From positions 33,417 through 97,416 of the forward strand of contig JAALLF010000012.1 of the NCBI GenBank assembly GCA_011087645.1: a stretch of DNA of 64,000 bases. Direction: 5' to 3'. The notes under the pieces were generated by a model. It saw only the letters and a list, made by a program, of their open reading frames with translations, ran no database searches and was not told the origin of the DNA. A program made the position numbers and the translations under genes. Shown here in pieces: positions 24,078 through 33,281 of this stretch; the first letter of the stretch is position 1; the number at the start of each line of letters is the position of its first letter. The stretch is from Alphaproteobacteria bacterium (GTDB lineage: Bacteria; Pseudomonadota; Alphaproteobacteria; UBA6615).

Positions 24078-24962
24078 ATGTTCGCGGCGCAGTTGGCGCT
24101 GAACGCGCTCGCTTTAGGGGCAGCCTACGCATTGGTGGCGATTGGCTTTGTGCTGGTGTTGAACGCCACCACAGCCGTAAATTTCGGCCACGGCGATACC
24201 GTCGTTGCCGGCGGTTTTTTAGCGGTTGCGCTAGCGACATTAATGCCCGGCGAACTCGCCGTACCCGGACTCGTACTGCTGCCGGCCATCCTGGCGCTGA
24301 TGGCGTTGTTCGGCGCGCTGATGTCATGGCTGGTCTATTTGCCGATCCGCGACCGGCCGCCGGTGACCACCTTCATCACCACCATCGCCTTCGGCATCAT
24401 CATCGCCAACGGCGTGAATGCCCTGTTCGGCGGCGCCCCGCGCAGCGCACCAACCCTGATTGGCGGCGGCGGGTTCAGCGCCGGCGAGCTGTTCCTGAGC
24501 CGCCAGTCGGTCGCCATCGTTGGGGTTTCGGCGGTATTGATCGCCGGCCTGGCGCTGTTACTTAACCGCACGCAACTCGGCCGTCAGTTGCGCGCTTGCG
24601 CCCAAGATCCGGAAATGGCGCAGGCTGTCGGCATCCACCTCACCCGCATGACCGTGATCACCTTTGCGCTGGCGGCAGCCTTGGCGGGCGCTGCCGGTTT
24701 GCTGCTCGCCAACCAGTTCTTCGTTACGCCCAGCGACGGCGGCGTCTTGATGCTCAAAGCCTATATCGCCGTGACCATCGGCGGTTGGGGGAGCCTACGC
24801 GGGGCCGTCGCCGGCGCCCTGCTGATCGCAGCGTTCGAAGTGGCGGTAGCCAGCCAGATTTCCCAACCGGTCGCTGAGGGCCTGCTCTACGTCACCCTGT
24901 TCATCGTGCTGTTCTTCCGGCCGCAAGGACTATTCGGCGAACCTGTGGGGCAACGCGCATGA
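24078..24962 (+). CDS. LivH-type ABC transporter permease
   Basis: 294 residues with about eight membrane helices. It is preceded by GGAGAGGG. Family motifs are the N-terminal ALALGAAYALVAIGFVLVLNATTAVNFGHGD and the LRACAQDPEMAQAVGIHLTRM loop that contacts the ATPase, followed by TIGGWGSLRGAVAGALLIAAFE. With the LivM-like half of the next protein it forms the membrane channel. It overlaps the next gene by 4 bases (ATGA). Confidence 0.92.
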   Translation: MFAAQLALNALALGAAYALVAIGFVLVLNATTAVNFGHGDTVVAGGFLAVALATLMPGELAVPGLVLLPAILALMALFGALMSWLVYLPIRDRPPVTTFITTIAFGIIIANGVNALFGGAPRSAPTLIGGGGFSAGELFLSRQSVAIVGVSAVLIAGLALLLNRTQLGRQLRACAQDPEMAQAVGIHLTRMTVITFALAAALAGAAGLLLANQFFVTPSDGGVLMLKAYIAVTIGGWGSLRGAVAGALLIAAFEVAVASQISQPVAEGLLYVTLFIVLFFRPQGLFGEPVGQRA

Positions 24963-26674
24963 ACTATCGCGCGGGTACAGTCCCGTTATTAGCGATAATC
25001 GCCGTGGCAATCGCGGCTTATGCGGTGTTGTTCGCCTCCTCCTACGATCTGCGCGTCCTCACTGTCTCTGGCATCTATGTGATCCTGGTTCTCGGCTACC
25101 AATTCATCTTCGGTCATGCTGGCGCGCTCAGCCTGGCCCAGGGTGCGTTCTTCGGCATGGGCGCCTATGTGACGGGAATTCTCGGCAGCCAGTTGGGCTG
25201 GCAGTTTACCGCAACGTTCCCCCTATCGATCCTTGTGCCCGCCCTACTTGCAGCAACTATCGCGCTGCCGGTGCTACGCCTCGAATCCCATTATTTTGCC
25301 CTCGCCACATTGGCGCTGGACCAAGGTTTGCTGCTCATAGCGATCAACTGGGAGGCGGTGACCGGCGGCGCCAACGGCCTGCCCGGAGTACCCGGCATCG
25401 TCATCTTCGACTTCGCCGTGCCCCGCGGTCTGGCCCTGCTAGCGTTCGTCTGGGCGCTGGCGGCAGGGGCCGCGGCGCTTGCTTGGTGGGTGATGCACGG
25501 GCTGTACGGCCTATCTTTCACGGTAATGCGCGAAACGCCGCTAGCCGCTGGCGCTCTGGGCATAGACCGGGCCGCCTTGCGCTTCGTCGCCTTCGTGCTC
25601 AGCGCGGCCTATGGCGGCGCGGCCGGCGCGTTGTTCGTGCACACCATACGAGTGATTTCACCCGAAGTCCTCGGCTTCGCCATCATGGTGACCGTCCTGA
25701 CCATGACCGTGGCCGGTGGGCGCACCCAGATCGTCGGCGCGATTATCGGCGCGGTGCTACTGATCCACCTGCCCGAATGGTTTCGCGGCCTCGAACAATA
25801 TTATCTGGTCGCGGTCGGCGTGGCGCTTCTGTTGGTCATTCTATTTGCCCCCGACGGCGCGGCAGCGTACTTGGGGCGACGAACCGTTAAATCTCAGAAC
25901 AATCCCCAACCCAACATCACGCCACCCGACCTGTGTCCGGCGCGCACCAGCGGCCTCAAGATTACTGGCCTAGTCAAGAATTATGGCGGGGTCCGCGCCC
26001 TGGCCGGCGTCGACCTCAACGTAGCGCCAGGCGAAATCGTTGGGCTGATCGGCCCCAACGGTTCCGGCAAAACGACCCTGGCGAACCTTCTTACCGGGCT
26101 CGACCGGCCCGATAGTGGTTGCATCATCCTGCGGGACAAAGACATCACCGGATTGCCAGCCCATCGCATCGCGCGGCTCGGCATCGGCCGCACCTTTCAG
26201 ACGCCCCAGCTGGCACCCTCGCTGCACCTGGTCGACGCCGTCGCCGCTGCCCACGCCGGCGACGGCGATGTTGATTTGGCCACGGCACGAGCAGATGCGC
26301 GGGCGATCCTAGCCGGTCTCGGCCTCACCACGCGCGCTGACCAGCTTTGCCGCAACCAACCCCATGGGGTCAGGCGCAGTGTCGATCTGGCTGCCGCGCT
26401 GGCGCGCCGGCCTTCGGTGATCGTGCTCGACGAACCCGCAGCCGGACTAACTCAGGACGAGGCCACCACCTTGGCCGCCGTGTTACGCACTTATGCCGCA
26501 AACGGCGCTGCGGTACTGGTAATCGATCACGATATGACCTTTTTATTACCTCTGGCCCAGCGTCTCGTTTGTCTCGATGCCGGCCACGTTATCGCCCAAG
26601 GAGTGCCCGATGAGGTGGTCGGCGAACCCGCTGTGATCGCAGCCTATTTCGGCGCGGCGGTGACCACGCCATGA
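24959..26674 (+). CDS. LivM-LivG fusion: ABC permease plus ATPase in one chain
   Basis: Residues 1-300 are a LivM-type permease (YQFIFGHAGALSLAQGAFFGMGAYVTG; TMTVAGGRTQIVGAIIGAVLLIHLPEW). After a linker (about 305-330) comes a LivG-type ATPase with Walker A GPNGSGKT at 365-372 and Walker B VIVLDEPAAG. The stretch where the signature LSYGQ-like motif should be reads NQPHGVRRSVDLAAAL, which is degenerate. Fusions of LivM and LivG are known but not the rule. It overlaps both neighbours by 4 bases, consistent with one transcript controlled by the riboswitch. Confidence 0.9.
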   Translation: MNYRAGTVPLLAIIAVAIAAYAVLFASSYDLRVLTVSGIYVILVLGYQFIFGHAGALSLAQGAFFGMGAYVTGILGSQLGWQFTATFPLSILVPALLAATIALPVLRLESHYFALATLALDQGLLLIAINWEAVTGGANGLPGVPGIVIFDFAVPRGLALLAFVWALAAGAAALAWWVMHGLYGLSFTVMRETPLAAGALGIDRAALRFVAFVLSAAYGGAAGALFVHTIRVISPEVLGFAIMVTVLTMTVAGGRTQIVGAIIGAVLLIHLPEWFRGLEQYYLVAVGVALLLVILFAPDGAAAYLGRRTVKSQNNPQPNITPPDLCPARTSGLKITGLVKNYGGVRALAGVDLNVAPGEIVGLIGPNGSGKTTLANLLTGLDRPDSGCIILRDKDITGLPAHRIARLGIGRTFQTPQLAPSLHLVDAVAAAHAGDGDVDLATARADARAILAGLGLTTRADQLCRNQPHGVRRSVDLAAALARRPSVIVLDEPAAGLTQDEATTLAAVLRTYAANGAAVLVIDHDMTFLLPLAQRLVCLDAGHVIAQGVPDEVVGEPAVIAAYFGAAVTTP

Positions 26675-27393
26675 CGACGCCGTTACTCTCTACGACCGGT
26701 CTATCGGTTGCTTATGGCGGCATTCCGGCTGTCGCCCCCTTGAACTTTGCGGTGATGCAGGGCGACTGTCTGGCCATCCTGGGGTCAAACGGGGCCGGAA
26801 AATCGAGCCTGCTGCGGGGTCTGATCGGTCTGACGCCGGCAACGGGCGATCTCACTTTCGAAGGGGTCAACATCACAGCCCTGGCAACGGCCGATCGCGC
26901 GCGCCGGGGCATCGCCTTCGTCCCCGAAGGCCGGCGAATCTTTGCCGGCATGACAGTGCGCGAAAATCTTGAGGTCGCCGCCCATGCAGCCACCGGCGAA
27001 CGGCAACGGCGGCGCGATGCCGCCTATGATTTATTCCCCCAACTCGCCGCGCGAGATCGCCACTCCGCCTGGCAACTTTCCGGCGGCCAGCAGCAAATGC
27101 TCGCTATCGCACGCGCCATGATGGCGCGGCCGAAACTGTTATTGATGGACGAGCCTTCCCTTGGTCTGGCCCCCGCCATCGCCAAAGACGTGGTAGCAGC
27201 CCTGGCGGCCATCGCCGCCGACACTACCATTATACTCGCCGAGCAGAATGCCAGTTTGGCCCTCGACGTTGCCAGCAACGCGATCATCCTCGACCGCGGC
27301 CAGCAGGTCTTCGAGGGGTCCGCTGATGACGTTAAAAACCGTCCCGAGCTTTTGGCACCGGCACAAGCGCGCGCCGAGGCTAGGGGCAGCTGA
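26671..27393 (+). CDS. LivF-type ABC transporter ATPase
   Basis: 240 residues. Walker A GSNGAGKSS lies at 38-46, signature LSGGQQQMLAIARAMM is intact, and Walker B LLLMDEPSLGLAP follows. It pairs with the LivG-like half encoded just before. As the signature motif of its partner is degenerate, this subunit would supply the only canonical LSGGQ of the dimer. The gene ends the riboswitch operon; its 3' end overlaps the convergent SH3-protein gene by 14 bases. Confidence 0.92.
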   Translation: MTTPLLSTTGLSVAYGGIPAVAPLNFAVMQGDCLAILGSNGAGKSSLLRGLIGLTPATGDLTFEGVNITALATADRARRGIAFVPEGRRIFAGMTVRENLEVAAHAATGERQRRRDAAYDLFPQLAARDRHSAWQLSGGQQQMLAIARAMMARPKLLLMDEPSLGLAPAIAKDVVAALAAIAADTTIILAEQNASLALDVASNAIILDRGQQVFEGSADDVKNRPELLAPAQARAEARGS

Positions 27394-27988
27394 TTTGCGC
27401 AAGCCAGCCGGCGGCAGCGCCTTTTGCCGTCCATACGGTGACCGTCACCGGCTCGGTGATCTTGAGCTGACTGCGATAGGCACAGCCGACTTCAAATGCG
27501 ATGAGCGATGCGTGATCAGTATTGGTTTCTTCGCCTAGGACCACCGATAAGCGCTCGGCGCCTTCAATCGACAGCTCCGCGAGATCACCGCGCGCGATGG
27601 CCCAATCGACGAAGGCGTTTTCCTCATCACCGAACGCCGGCGCCAGGAAATCCTTGGGCAGATTTAAAAACGATTTATGGACCCACGCCTCGATCTCGGG
27701 ACTATTCTCATCGCCATCGTCGGTTTTAAGTCCAATGACGCGGACCCAGCGACCCGACTGATCGACCGCGGTAACTTTGTCCCCACGCTTGAGCTTCGCG
27801 ACAATGTCATAGCCCTCGCCGGGACCACCGCGCACATTAAGCTTCTTGACCCGGATGGTGCCTTGCCAAGTACGTACTTGTGTATGCTCATCGGAATGTG
27901 CGGGAGGCACCAGGGGCGAGAAAGTCAGCCCGACAAATAGTGCAAGGCCTGCCCCAAATATCGGTATGCCTTTCCAGACCCGGCTCAT
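27380..27988 (-). CDS. Secreted bacterial SH3-domain protein
   Basis: The 202-residue product has an N-terminal signal or anchor (GIPIFGAGLALFVGLTFSPLVPPAHS). An SH3b domain covers about residues 45-110: KKLNVRGGPGEGYDIVAKLKRGDKVTAVDQSGRWVRVIGL and WVHKSFL. The C-terminal 90 residues hold no recognised domain; two Cys (GCAYRS, ISCP) could form a disulfide. SH3b domains often bind peptidoglycan, so an envelope role is likely. Monocistronic. Confidence 0.75.
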   Translation of the reverse strand: MSRVWKGIPIFGAGLALFVGLTFSPLVPPAHSDEHTQVRTWQGTIRVKKLNVRGGPGEGYDIVAKLKRGDKVTAVDQSGRWVRVIGLKTDDGDENSPEIEAWVHKSFLNLPKDFLAPAFGDEENAFVDWAIARGDLAELSIEGAERLSVVLGEETNTDHASLIAFEVGCAYRSQLKITEPVTVTVWTAKGAAAGWLAQISCP

Positions 27989-28108
27989 GCACCATCCGTT
28001 TCAGTGGTCTAAACAGTATATCAAATCTTCTAGTCGCCGTCCTGTAACGACTCTGTTGAATTCCCTATAACATGCGCCACGGTAATCGTCGTTAACAGGA
28101 TTTGGCCC

Positions 28109-28798
28109 ATGCCCCGGCCCGCTGAACTCACCCACGCCACCGATGACGCCCGCCTCGCGGCGCAACGCGCGGCAGAGATATTGCTCGATATCGAGGCGGT
28201 GAATTTTCGCCCCGACGACCCCTATACCTTCACGTCAGGGCGCAAGAGCCCGAGCTATGTGGACTGCCGGCGCATCATTTCGTTCCCCGCCGCCCGCAGC
28301 GAGCTAACTCGGCTCGCCGTCGACCTCATCGAACGCGATATCGGCGGTGGCGAAATCGACATCGTCGCCGGCGGCGAGACCTCGGGCATTCCGTTTTCCG
28401 CCTGGATCGCCGATGCCCTCGACCTGCCAATGATCTATGTGCGCAAGGAACCCAAGGGCTTCGGCCGCATGGCGCAAATCGAGGGTAAGCTGAACGAAGG
28501 CGCGCGGGTTCTGCTGGTCGAGGATTTGACCACCGACGGCGGTAGCAAAGTGCGGTTCATCGAAGCTCTGCGCGCGGCCGGCGCCGCCGTGGCCCACACC
28601 TATGTGGTTTTCCACTACGGTATTTTTCCCGAGAGCCTCGCCACCATGGCCAAGCTCGATGTGGGGCTGCACGCCCTGGCGACCTGGTGGGACGTACTCG
28701 ACGTGGCACGCAGCCGCGAGCTCTTCACGCCCGAGCAGCTCGATAGTGTCGAAGCCTATCTCGATGATCCGGAAGGCTGGAGCGCCGCGCGGGAATAG
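28109..28798 (+). CDS. pyrE: Orotate phosphoribosyltransferase
   Basis: 229 residues, within PyrE range for alphaproteobacteria. Diagnostic are YTFTSGRKSPSYVDCRRIISFP (about 39-60), KEPKGFGRMAQIEG (113-126) and the PRPP motif VLLVEDLTTDGGSK (134-147). It converts orotate and PRPP to OMP in pyrimidine synthesis. Standalone gene, convergent with the ABC operon 19 bases downstream. Confidence 0.93.
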   Translation: MPRPAELTHATDDARLAAQRAAEILLDIEAVNFRPDDPYTFTSGRKSPSYVDCRRIISFPAARSELTRLAVDLIERDIGGGEIDIVAGGETSGIPFSAWIADALDLPMIYVRKEPKGFGRMAQIEGKLNEGARVLLVEDLTTDGGSKVRFIEALRAAGAAVAHTYVVFHYGIFPESLATMAKLDVGLHALATWWDVLDVARSRELFTPEQLDSVEAYLDDPEGWSAARE

Positions 28799-28817
28799 TC
28801 TCCCCGACTTATTTCGC

Positions 28818-29591
28818 CTATATGCCCGCCCCACCTTCGAAGGTCTGGGACAGACCGCGTTTGACGCGGGTAACCGCCTCGGTCACCTGTTCTTGATCGC
28901 GCCGGCGCGGACGACCGGCGGCGATATCGTAGCTCTGGGTGATGGTCGCCGGCGAGCCACCGAGCAGCAGAACCCGATCGCCGAGATAGACCGCCTCGTC
29001 GATATCGTGGGTGACGAACAGCACTGACTTGCCGGTCTCGTGCCAGATGCGCAGCAATTCGTCCTGTAAGGTTTGCCGTGTAATGGCGTCGAGAGCACCA
29101 AAGGGCTCGTCCATCAGTAACAGATCCGGGTCGACCGCAAGCGCGCGGGCGATGCCGACACGCTGACGTTGACCGCCGGAAAGTTCGTAGGGCCAGCGGT
29201 CGCCATAATCGGCCAGGCCAACCAACCGCAAGACGTCGTCGATGCGCCGGTCGCGCTCGCCCTTGTCGACTTTGAGCCCTTCAAGACCGAAAGCGATATT
29301 GTCGCGCACGCGCCGCCAGGGCATCAGCCGGGCTTCCTGGAAAACCATGGCGATCGGCCGGCGCTGGGCGCTCTGCTGCATGGTCTTGCGCACATTACCT
29401 TGGCGCGCTGGCATGAGGTCGGCAATGATCCGCAGCAAGGTCGACTTGCCGGCGCCCGACGGCCCCACCAAAGTCACAAACTCTCCGCGCTCGATTGTTA
29501 GATCGAGATTGGCGAACACCGGTGACCCCGCCGGCTCACCGTTGGCATCGAAGGCTGCGGCCAGATTATCGATTTCAACTATTGCTGCCAT
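28818..29591 (-). CDS. ABC transporter ATPase, NitT/TauT (SsuB) type
   Basis: 257 residues with Walker A GPSGAGKST at 43-51, Q-loop FQEARLMPWRRV, signature LSGGQRQRVGIARAL, Walker B LLLMDEPFGALD and H-loop THDIDEA. The PWRRV Q-loop and DEPFGALDAITR are typical of the nitrate/sulfonate/taurine group. It is the last of a three-gene operon (binding protein, permease, ATPase) and overlaps the permease gene by 13 bases. Confidence 0.92.
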   Translation of the reverse strand: MAAIVEIDNLAAAFDANGEPAGSPVFANLDLTIERGEFVTLVGPSGAGKSTLLRIIADLMPARQGNVRKTMQQSAQRRPIAMVFQEARLMPWRRVRDNIAFGLEGLKVDKGERDRRIDDVLRLVGLADYGDRWPYELSGGQRQRVGIARALAVDPDLLLMDEPFGALDAITRQTLQDELLRIWHETGKSVLFVTHDIDEAVYLGDRVLLLGGSPATITQSYDIAAGRPRRRDQEQVTEAVTRVKRGLSQTFEGGAGI

Positions 29592-30325
29592 TGCAACAGT
29601 CGATCCCTGACCCTGACGAATAATGTGTCGCTAACGGCGTACAAAAACGCGATGGTCAGCATGTAGACGATCACCACTTCAGTAGCGAGCAGGCCGGCGG
29701 CTTCCATCATGCGCGAGCCGATGCCGATGATACCGAACAGCTCAGCGGCGACCACGGTCATCCACCCCATACCGAGACCGGCGCGAAATCCGCCGAGTAT
29801 GCCCGGCGCCGCGCCGGGCAAAATGACCTTCACCAACCGGGCGAAGAACGAGCGGTGGCCGAAGGCGTTGGACAGTTCGATCAACTCCTTGTCGACGGAC
29901 TCGACGGCGGTCAGGGCAGCGAAATAATTTATCCAAAAAATACCGATCGAGATGATGAAGGCGGCGGCCGATTGGCTGACACCGAACCAGATGATAGCGA
30001 ACGGGATCCACGCCAGGGGCGGAATCGGGCGTAACACCCGGGCCAGCCATGCTTGCGTAGCATCGACCCGCGGAAACAGCGCCACCGCCATGCCGCAGGC
30101 GATTCCCAGCAGCGAGCCGAGAAACAGCCCGATCAGATAATGCTCCATACTGGCAATCACCATGGCGTGCCAAAATCCCAGGGAAACTTCGGAAATCAGC
30201 GCACCCGGCAACACGCTGGGCGCCGGCAGTAAAGTCGATGCAACGAGTCCGCTACGGGCGATCGCCTCCCAGATAGCCAAGAAGACGATTAAACCCGTCG
30301 CGGACGCTAACGGTCTGCTGTTCAA
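29579..30325 (-). CDS. ABC transporter permease, NitT/TauT (SsuC) type
   Basis: 248 residues with about six helices. The EAA loop motif reads ELIELSNAFGHRSFFARLVKVILPGAAPGILGGFRAGLG, the family form. The stop of the substrate-binding gene overlaps its start (ATGA). Together with the adjacent ATPase it imports a small anion or pyrimidine-type ligand; which one cannot be told. Confidence 0.9.
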   Translation of the reverse strand: MNSRPLASATGLIVFLAIWEAIARSGLVASTLLPAPSVLPGALISEVSLGFWHAMVIASMEHYLIGLFLGSLLGIACGMAVALFPRVDATQAWLARVLRPIPPLAWIPFAIIWFGVSQSAAAFIISIGIFWINYFAALTAVESVDKELIELSNAFGHRSFFARLVKVILPGAAPGILGGFRAGLGMGWMTVVAAELFGIIGIGSRMMEAAGLLATEVVIVYMLTIAFLYAVSDTLFVRVRDRLLQWQQ

Positions 30326-31356
30326 CTGCCGCCTACCACCGCCTCGTAGACGCTGGTGTCGAACAACTCATCGAGCGGCACCGGCTTTTTCAAGGCGCCG
30401 ATTTCAGCTTGGAAATCGTGCATCGTCTTGGTCGCGGTGATGATCAGACGCGGATCGGCAACGAACTTGTTTTGCCGCGACTGCAAGGCCGTGCGGATTG
30501 TCTCGACCGGCACCAGCCCCCGGCCGATGGCGGCATGCACATCTTTGGCCGCCTGATCCGGGTCAGCCGTAATCAGCTCAGTTGCTCGCTTGTGCAACTC
30601 AACCAATTTCTTGATCGCATCGGGATGCTCGGCCAACGCCTTTTCACGCACCGCAACGATGGCGCCAGGTTGCTTGGGCAACATATCGCCCCCGGTGGCG
30701 ATCACCTCGGCATCCGGCAAGCGCTCTTTGATGATGGTGATGATCGGCTCGAGGATCGATGCGCCATCGACCGAGCGGGCGAGCATCGCCTGCTGCACCT
30801 TGCCGGCGCCCATGCCGACGATATCGACATCCTTTTCGGTGAGACCGGCAACCTTGATCAGCCAGTGGCGGAACACGGTGTCGGGAACCGAGCCCTTGGG
30901 CAGCGAGGCAATCTTCGGCTTACGCCCCTTGTCGGCAGTAAACTTACGAATACCCTCGGCCGGCGTGGCGGCCTCATCGATATATTTGCGCAAGTCGCCT
31001 TGGGCGATCAGCGTAATCTGCTCAATGCCGTTCGCCGCCACAACTTTGATCGGAATACCGTTGGCGCGGGCCACCATGGCTGGGCCGATGCCGAAGTAAA
31101 TAACGTCGAACTTGCCCGACGCGATGGCCTGAACGATCGCCGGCCCGGAGGAGAATTTCGTCAGCTTGAGATCGAGACCGGCTTCTTTGGCCCACCCTTC
31201 CTGCTCCAAAATGAACAATTGGGTCATCGGCATAATCGGAATATAGGCCACTTCGAGCTTGGTCTGCGCCGAAGCGGGCGCAATCGCCAGCCAGCCAAAC
31301 GCCGTCGCGAATACGGCCGCGACGACGGTTCGCCGCAACTTATCTAGATATTTCAT
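30322..31356 (-). CDS. ABC transporter substrate-binding protein, NMT1/SsuA type
   Basis: 344 residues. Signal peptide: RRTVVAAVFATAFGWLAIAPASAQ. The mature part has the type II binding fold of the SsuA/THI5/NMT1 family: LEVAYIPIMPMTQLFILEQEGWAKEAGLDLKLTKFSSGPAIVQAIASGKFDVIYFG. Members bind sulfonates, nitrate, taurine or thiamine pyrimidine. No TPP riboswitch precedes this operon, and an AT-rich palindrome does. AAGGAACAAGCAC precedes the ATG. Confidence 0.9.
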   Translation of the reverse strand: MKYLDKLRRTVVAAVFATAFGWLAIAPASAQTKLEVAYIPIMPMTQLFILEQEGWAKEAGLDLKLTKFSSGPAIVQAIASGKFDVIYFGIGPAMVARANGIPIKVVAANGIEQITLIAQGDLRKYIDEAATPAEGIRKFTADKGRKPKIASLPKGSVPDTVFRHWLIKVAGLTEKDVDIVGMGAGKVQQAMLARSVDGASILEPIITIIKERLPDAEVIATGGDMLPKQPGAIVAVREKALAEHPDAIKKLVELHKRATELITADPDQAAKDVHAAIGRGLVPVETIRTALQSRQNKFVADPRLIITATKTMHDFQAEIGALKKPVPLDELFDTSVYEAVVGGS

Positions 31357-31396
31357 GTGCTTGTTCCTTATTTTCTCGGACCTGCCGGCCCATTTA

Positions 31397-31423
31397 TATA
31401 TAACATGTATTTTTTGTTATATA
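31397..31423. promoter_or_regulatory. AT-rich palindrome upstream of the NMT1-type ABC operon
   Basis: TATATAAC (31397-31404) and GTTATATA (31416-31423) are exact reverse complements 11 bases apart. They lie 41 bases upstream of the binding-protein start in the divergent gap shared with the peptide-type ABC genes. They could be a repressor site or part of overlapping promoters. Confidence 0.4.
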
Positions 31424-31571
31424 ATGACTTAACATCTTATATTTGTGTATATAATTCTAATTATCGCAAGGCAAGTTGGAATATCGGTCACATAAGTTTC
31501 AATTGCCCAGCGCGGCCGCACGGTTTGATGTAAGGGTGGGAGACCTACGGAGCGCCTATGGGAGATTTTGC

Positions 31572-33233
31572 ATGTTGAAATGGGGCAAATACGTCGCTGT
31601 CGCCACCCTGGTGGTGATGTTCATTCCAGCCACCGCCAAGGCCGCGAAAGACGAACTGATCATTGGCATCAGCCAGTTCCCCACCGGCTTTCACCCCAAC
31701 TTATCGAGCCATGTCGCGCTGTCGTTAATTCACGGCATGACCCGGCGCTCGTTCACCGTGTACGACGCCGACTGGAAATTGATCTGCCTGCTGTGCGCCG
31801 AACTCCCCACCCGCAGCGACGGTACCATCCGCGACTGGCAAACCGAGGACGGCACACCGGGGCTGGAGGTCGACTACGCCATCCGCGACGACGCGGTTTG
31901 GGGCGACGGCACGCCGGTGACCACCAAGGACGTGCTGTTCACCTGGCAGGTCGGCCGCGTGCCCGAGGCCGGTATCAATAATCAAGAACTCTACCGGCGC
32001 ATGGAAAACATCGTCGCGCTCGACGATAAGCGGTTCACCATCCAGTGGAATAAGCGCACCTGCGACGCTGAAGCGATCAACGACTTTGAGATCGTACCGG
32101 CCCATCTGGAAGCAACTGCGGCGGAAGATCCCGCTCAGTACCGCAGCCGTAACATATACGATTCCGAGCCTACCAATGCCGGACTATATTTCGGCCCCTA
32201 CCGGATCAGCCGGGTTGAGCCCGGCGCCTCTGTTACCCTGGAACCGAATCCCACCTGGTGGGGCCAAAAGCCCCAATTCAAACGCATCGTCGTGCGCACT
32301 ATTGAAAACACCGCGGCCTTGGAGGCCAATCTGCTATCGGGCGAGATCGACTATATCGCCGGCGAGGACGGCATATCGCTGGACCAGGCGCTGACTTTCC
32401 AGAAGCGCCACGGCGACGAATACAACGTGGTGTTCAAGCCGGGCCTGTTCTACGAGCATATCGACCTTAATCTCGATAATTCCATTCTGAGCGATTTGCG
32501 GGTGCGACAGGCGCTGCTCCATGCCATCGATCGTGAGGCCATGAGCGAGCGCCTATTCGAAGGCAAACAACCGGTCGCCCACACTTCGATCCACCCCCTC
32601 GACAGCGTGCATGTCGGCGAAGTGCGCAAATATGCCTTCGACACCAAACGGGCCGGCGAACTGCTCGACGAGGCCGGCTGGACCGATATTCGCGGCGGCG
32701 TTCGCCATAATGCCGCCGGCGAGCCGCTGCGTTTGGAAATCATGACCACCTCGGGCAACCGGGTGCGCGAGCTGGTTGAGCAGGTCATCCAGAGCAATCT
32801 GCGCGACGCTGGGGTCGATTTACGTATCCGTAACGAACCGGCGCGGGTTTATTTCGGACGCACCCTGCGCCAACGCGAGTATACCGGCCTCGCCATGTTC
32901 GCCTGGTTCTCGTCGCCGCAAAATGTGCCGCGCACGACGCTGCACTCGACGATGATCCCAACGGCGGAGAATAGCTGGTCGGGTCAGAACTATACGGGCT
33001 ACGTATCGCCCGCGATGGATGAGGCCATCGACAAGGTCGAGGTGGAATGCGGCGCCGCCGAACAGGCTAAATGGTGGCGCACGATCCAAACCGAATATGC
33101 CGAGAATTTACCGGTGCTGCCACTCTATTTTCGCGCCAACGCGTTCATCATGCCGAAATGGCTGTCCGGCGTAACGCCCACCGGGCACCAATATCCCAGT
33201 ACCCTGTGGATCGAGAACTGGACGGCGCAATAA
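31572..33233 (+). CDS. ABC transporter substrate-binding protein, peptide/nickel (SBP_bac_5) type
   Basis: The start at 31572 has GGGAGA upstream and begins a signal peptide (MLKWGKYVAVATLVVMFIPATAKA). The mature 529 residues follow the DppA pattern: YAIRDDAVWGDGTPVTTKDVLFTWQ, TLEPNPTWWGQKPQFKRIVVRTIEN, LRVRQALLHAIDREAMSERLF. Such receptors bind di- or oligopeptides, opines, nickel or glycosides. Two permeases follow but no ATPase genes. The start is divergent from the NMT1-type ABC operon. Confidence 0.9.
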   Translation: MLKWGKYVAVATLVVMFIPATAKAAKDELIIGISQFPTGFHPNLSSHVALSLIHGMTRRSFTVYDADWKLICLLCAELPTRSDGTIRDWQTEDGTPGLEVDYAIRDDAVWGDGTPVTTKDVLFTWQVGRVPEAGINNQELYRRMENIVALDDKRFTIQWNKRTCDAEAINDFEIVPAHLEATAAEDPAQYRSRNIYDSEPTNAGLYFGPYRISRVEPGASVTLEPNPTWWGQKPQFKRIVVRTIENTAALEANLLSGEIDYIAGEDGISLDQALTFQKRHGDEYNVVFKPGLFYEHIDLNLDNSILSDLRVRQALLHAIDREAMSERLFEGKQPVAHTSIHPLDSVHVGEVRKYAFDTKRAGELLDEAGWTDIRGGVRHNAAGEPLRLEIMTTSGNRVRELVEQVIQSNLRDAGVDLRIRNEPARVYFGRTLRQREYTGLAMFAWFSSPQNVPRTTLHSTMIPTAENSWSGQNYTGYVSPAMDEAIDKVEVECGAAEQAKWWRTIQTEYAENLPVLPLYFRANAFIMPKWLSGVTPTGHQYPSTLWIENWTAQ

Positions 33234-33281
33234 GCCACATCGCGGTCGCCGAAGCACGCGAACAAGGTTATAGATCGACAG

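Noticed and set aside
22918..27393. Plain assignment as a leucine/isoleucine/valine importer
   Set aside because: Family membership alone would suggest this, but the TPP riboswitch upstream makes a thiamine-related ligand more likely; no amino-acid gene is linked.
30409..31347. Plus-strand open frame of 312 codons
   Set aside because: Antisense to the NMT1-type binding protein; composition typical of a shadow frame.
28818..31356. Assignment of the NMT1-type ABC system as ThiXYZ (pyrimidine uptake)
   Set aside because: No TPP riboswitch precedes it and no thiamine gene is adjacent; the family also covers sulfonate, taurine and nitrate uptake.
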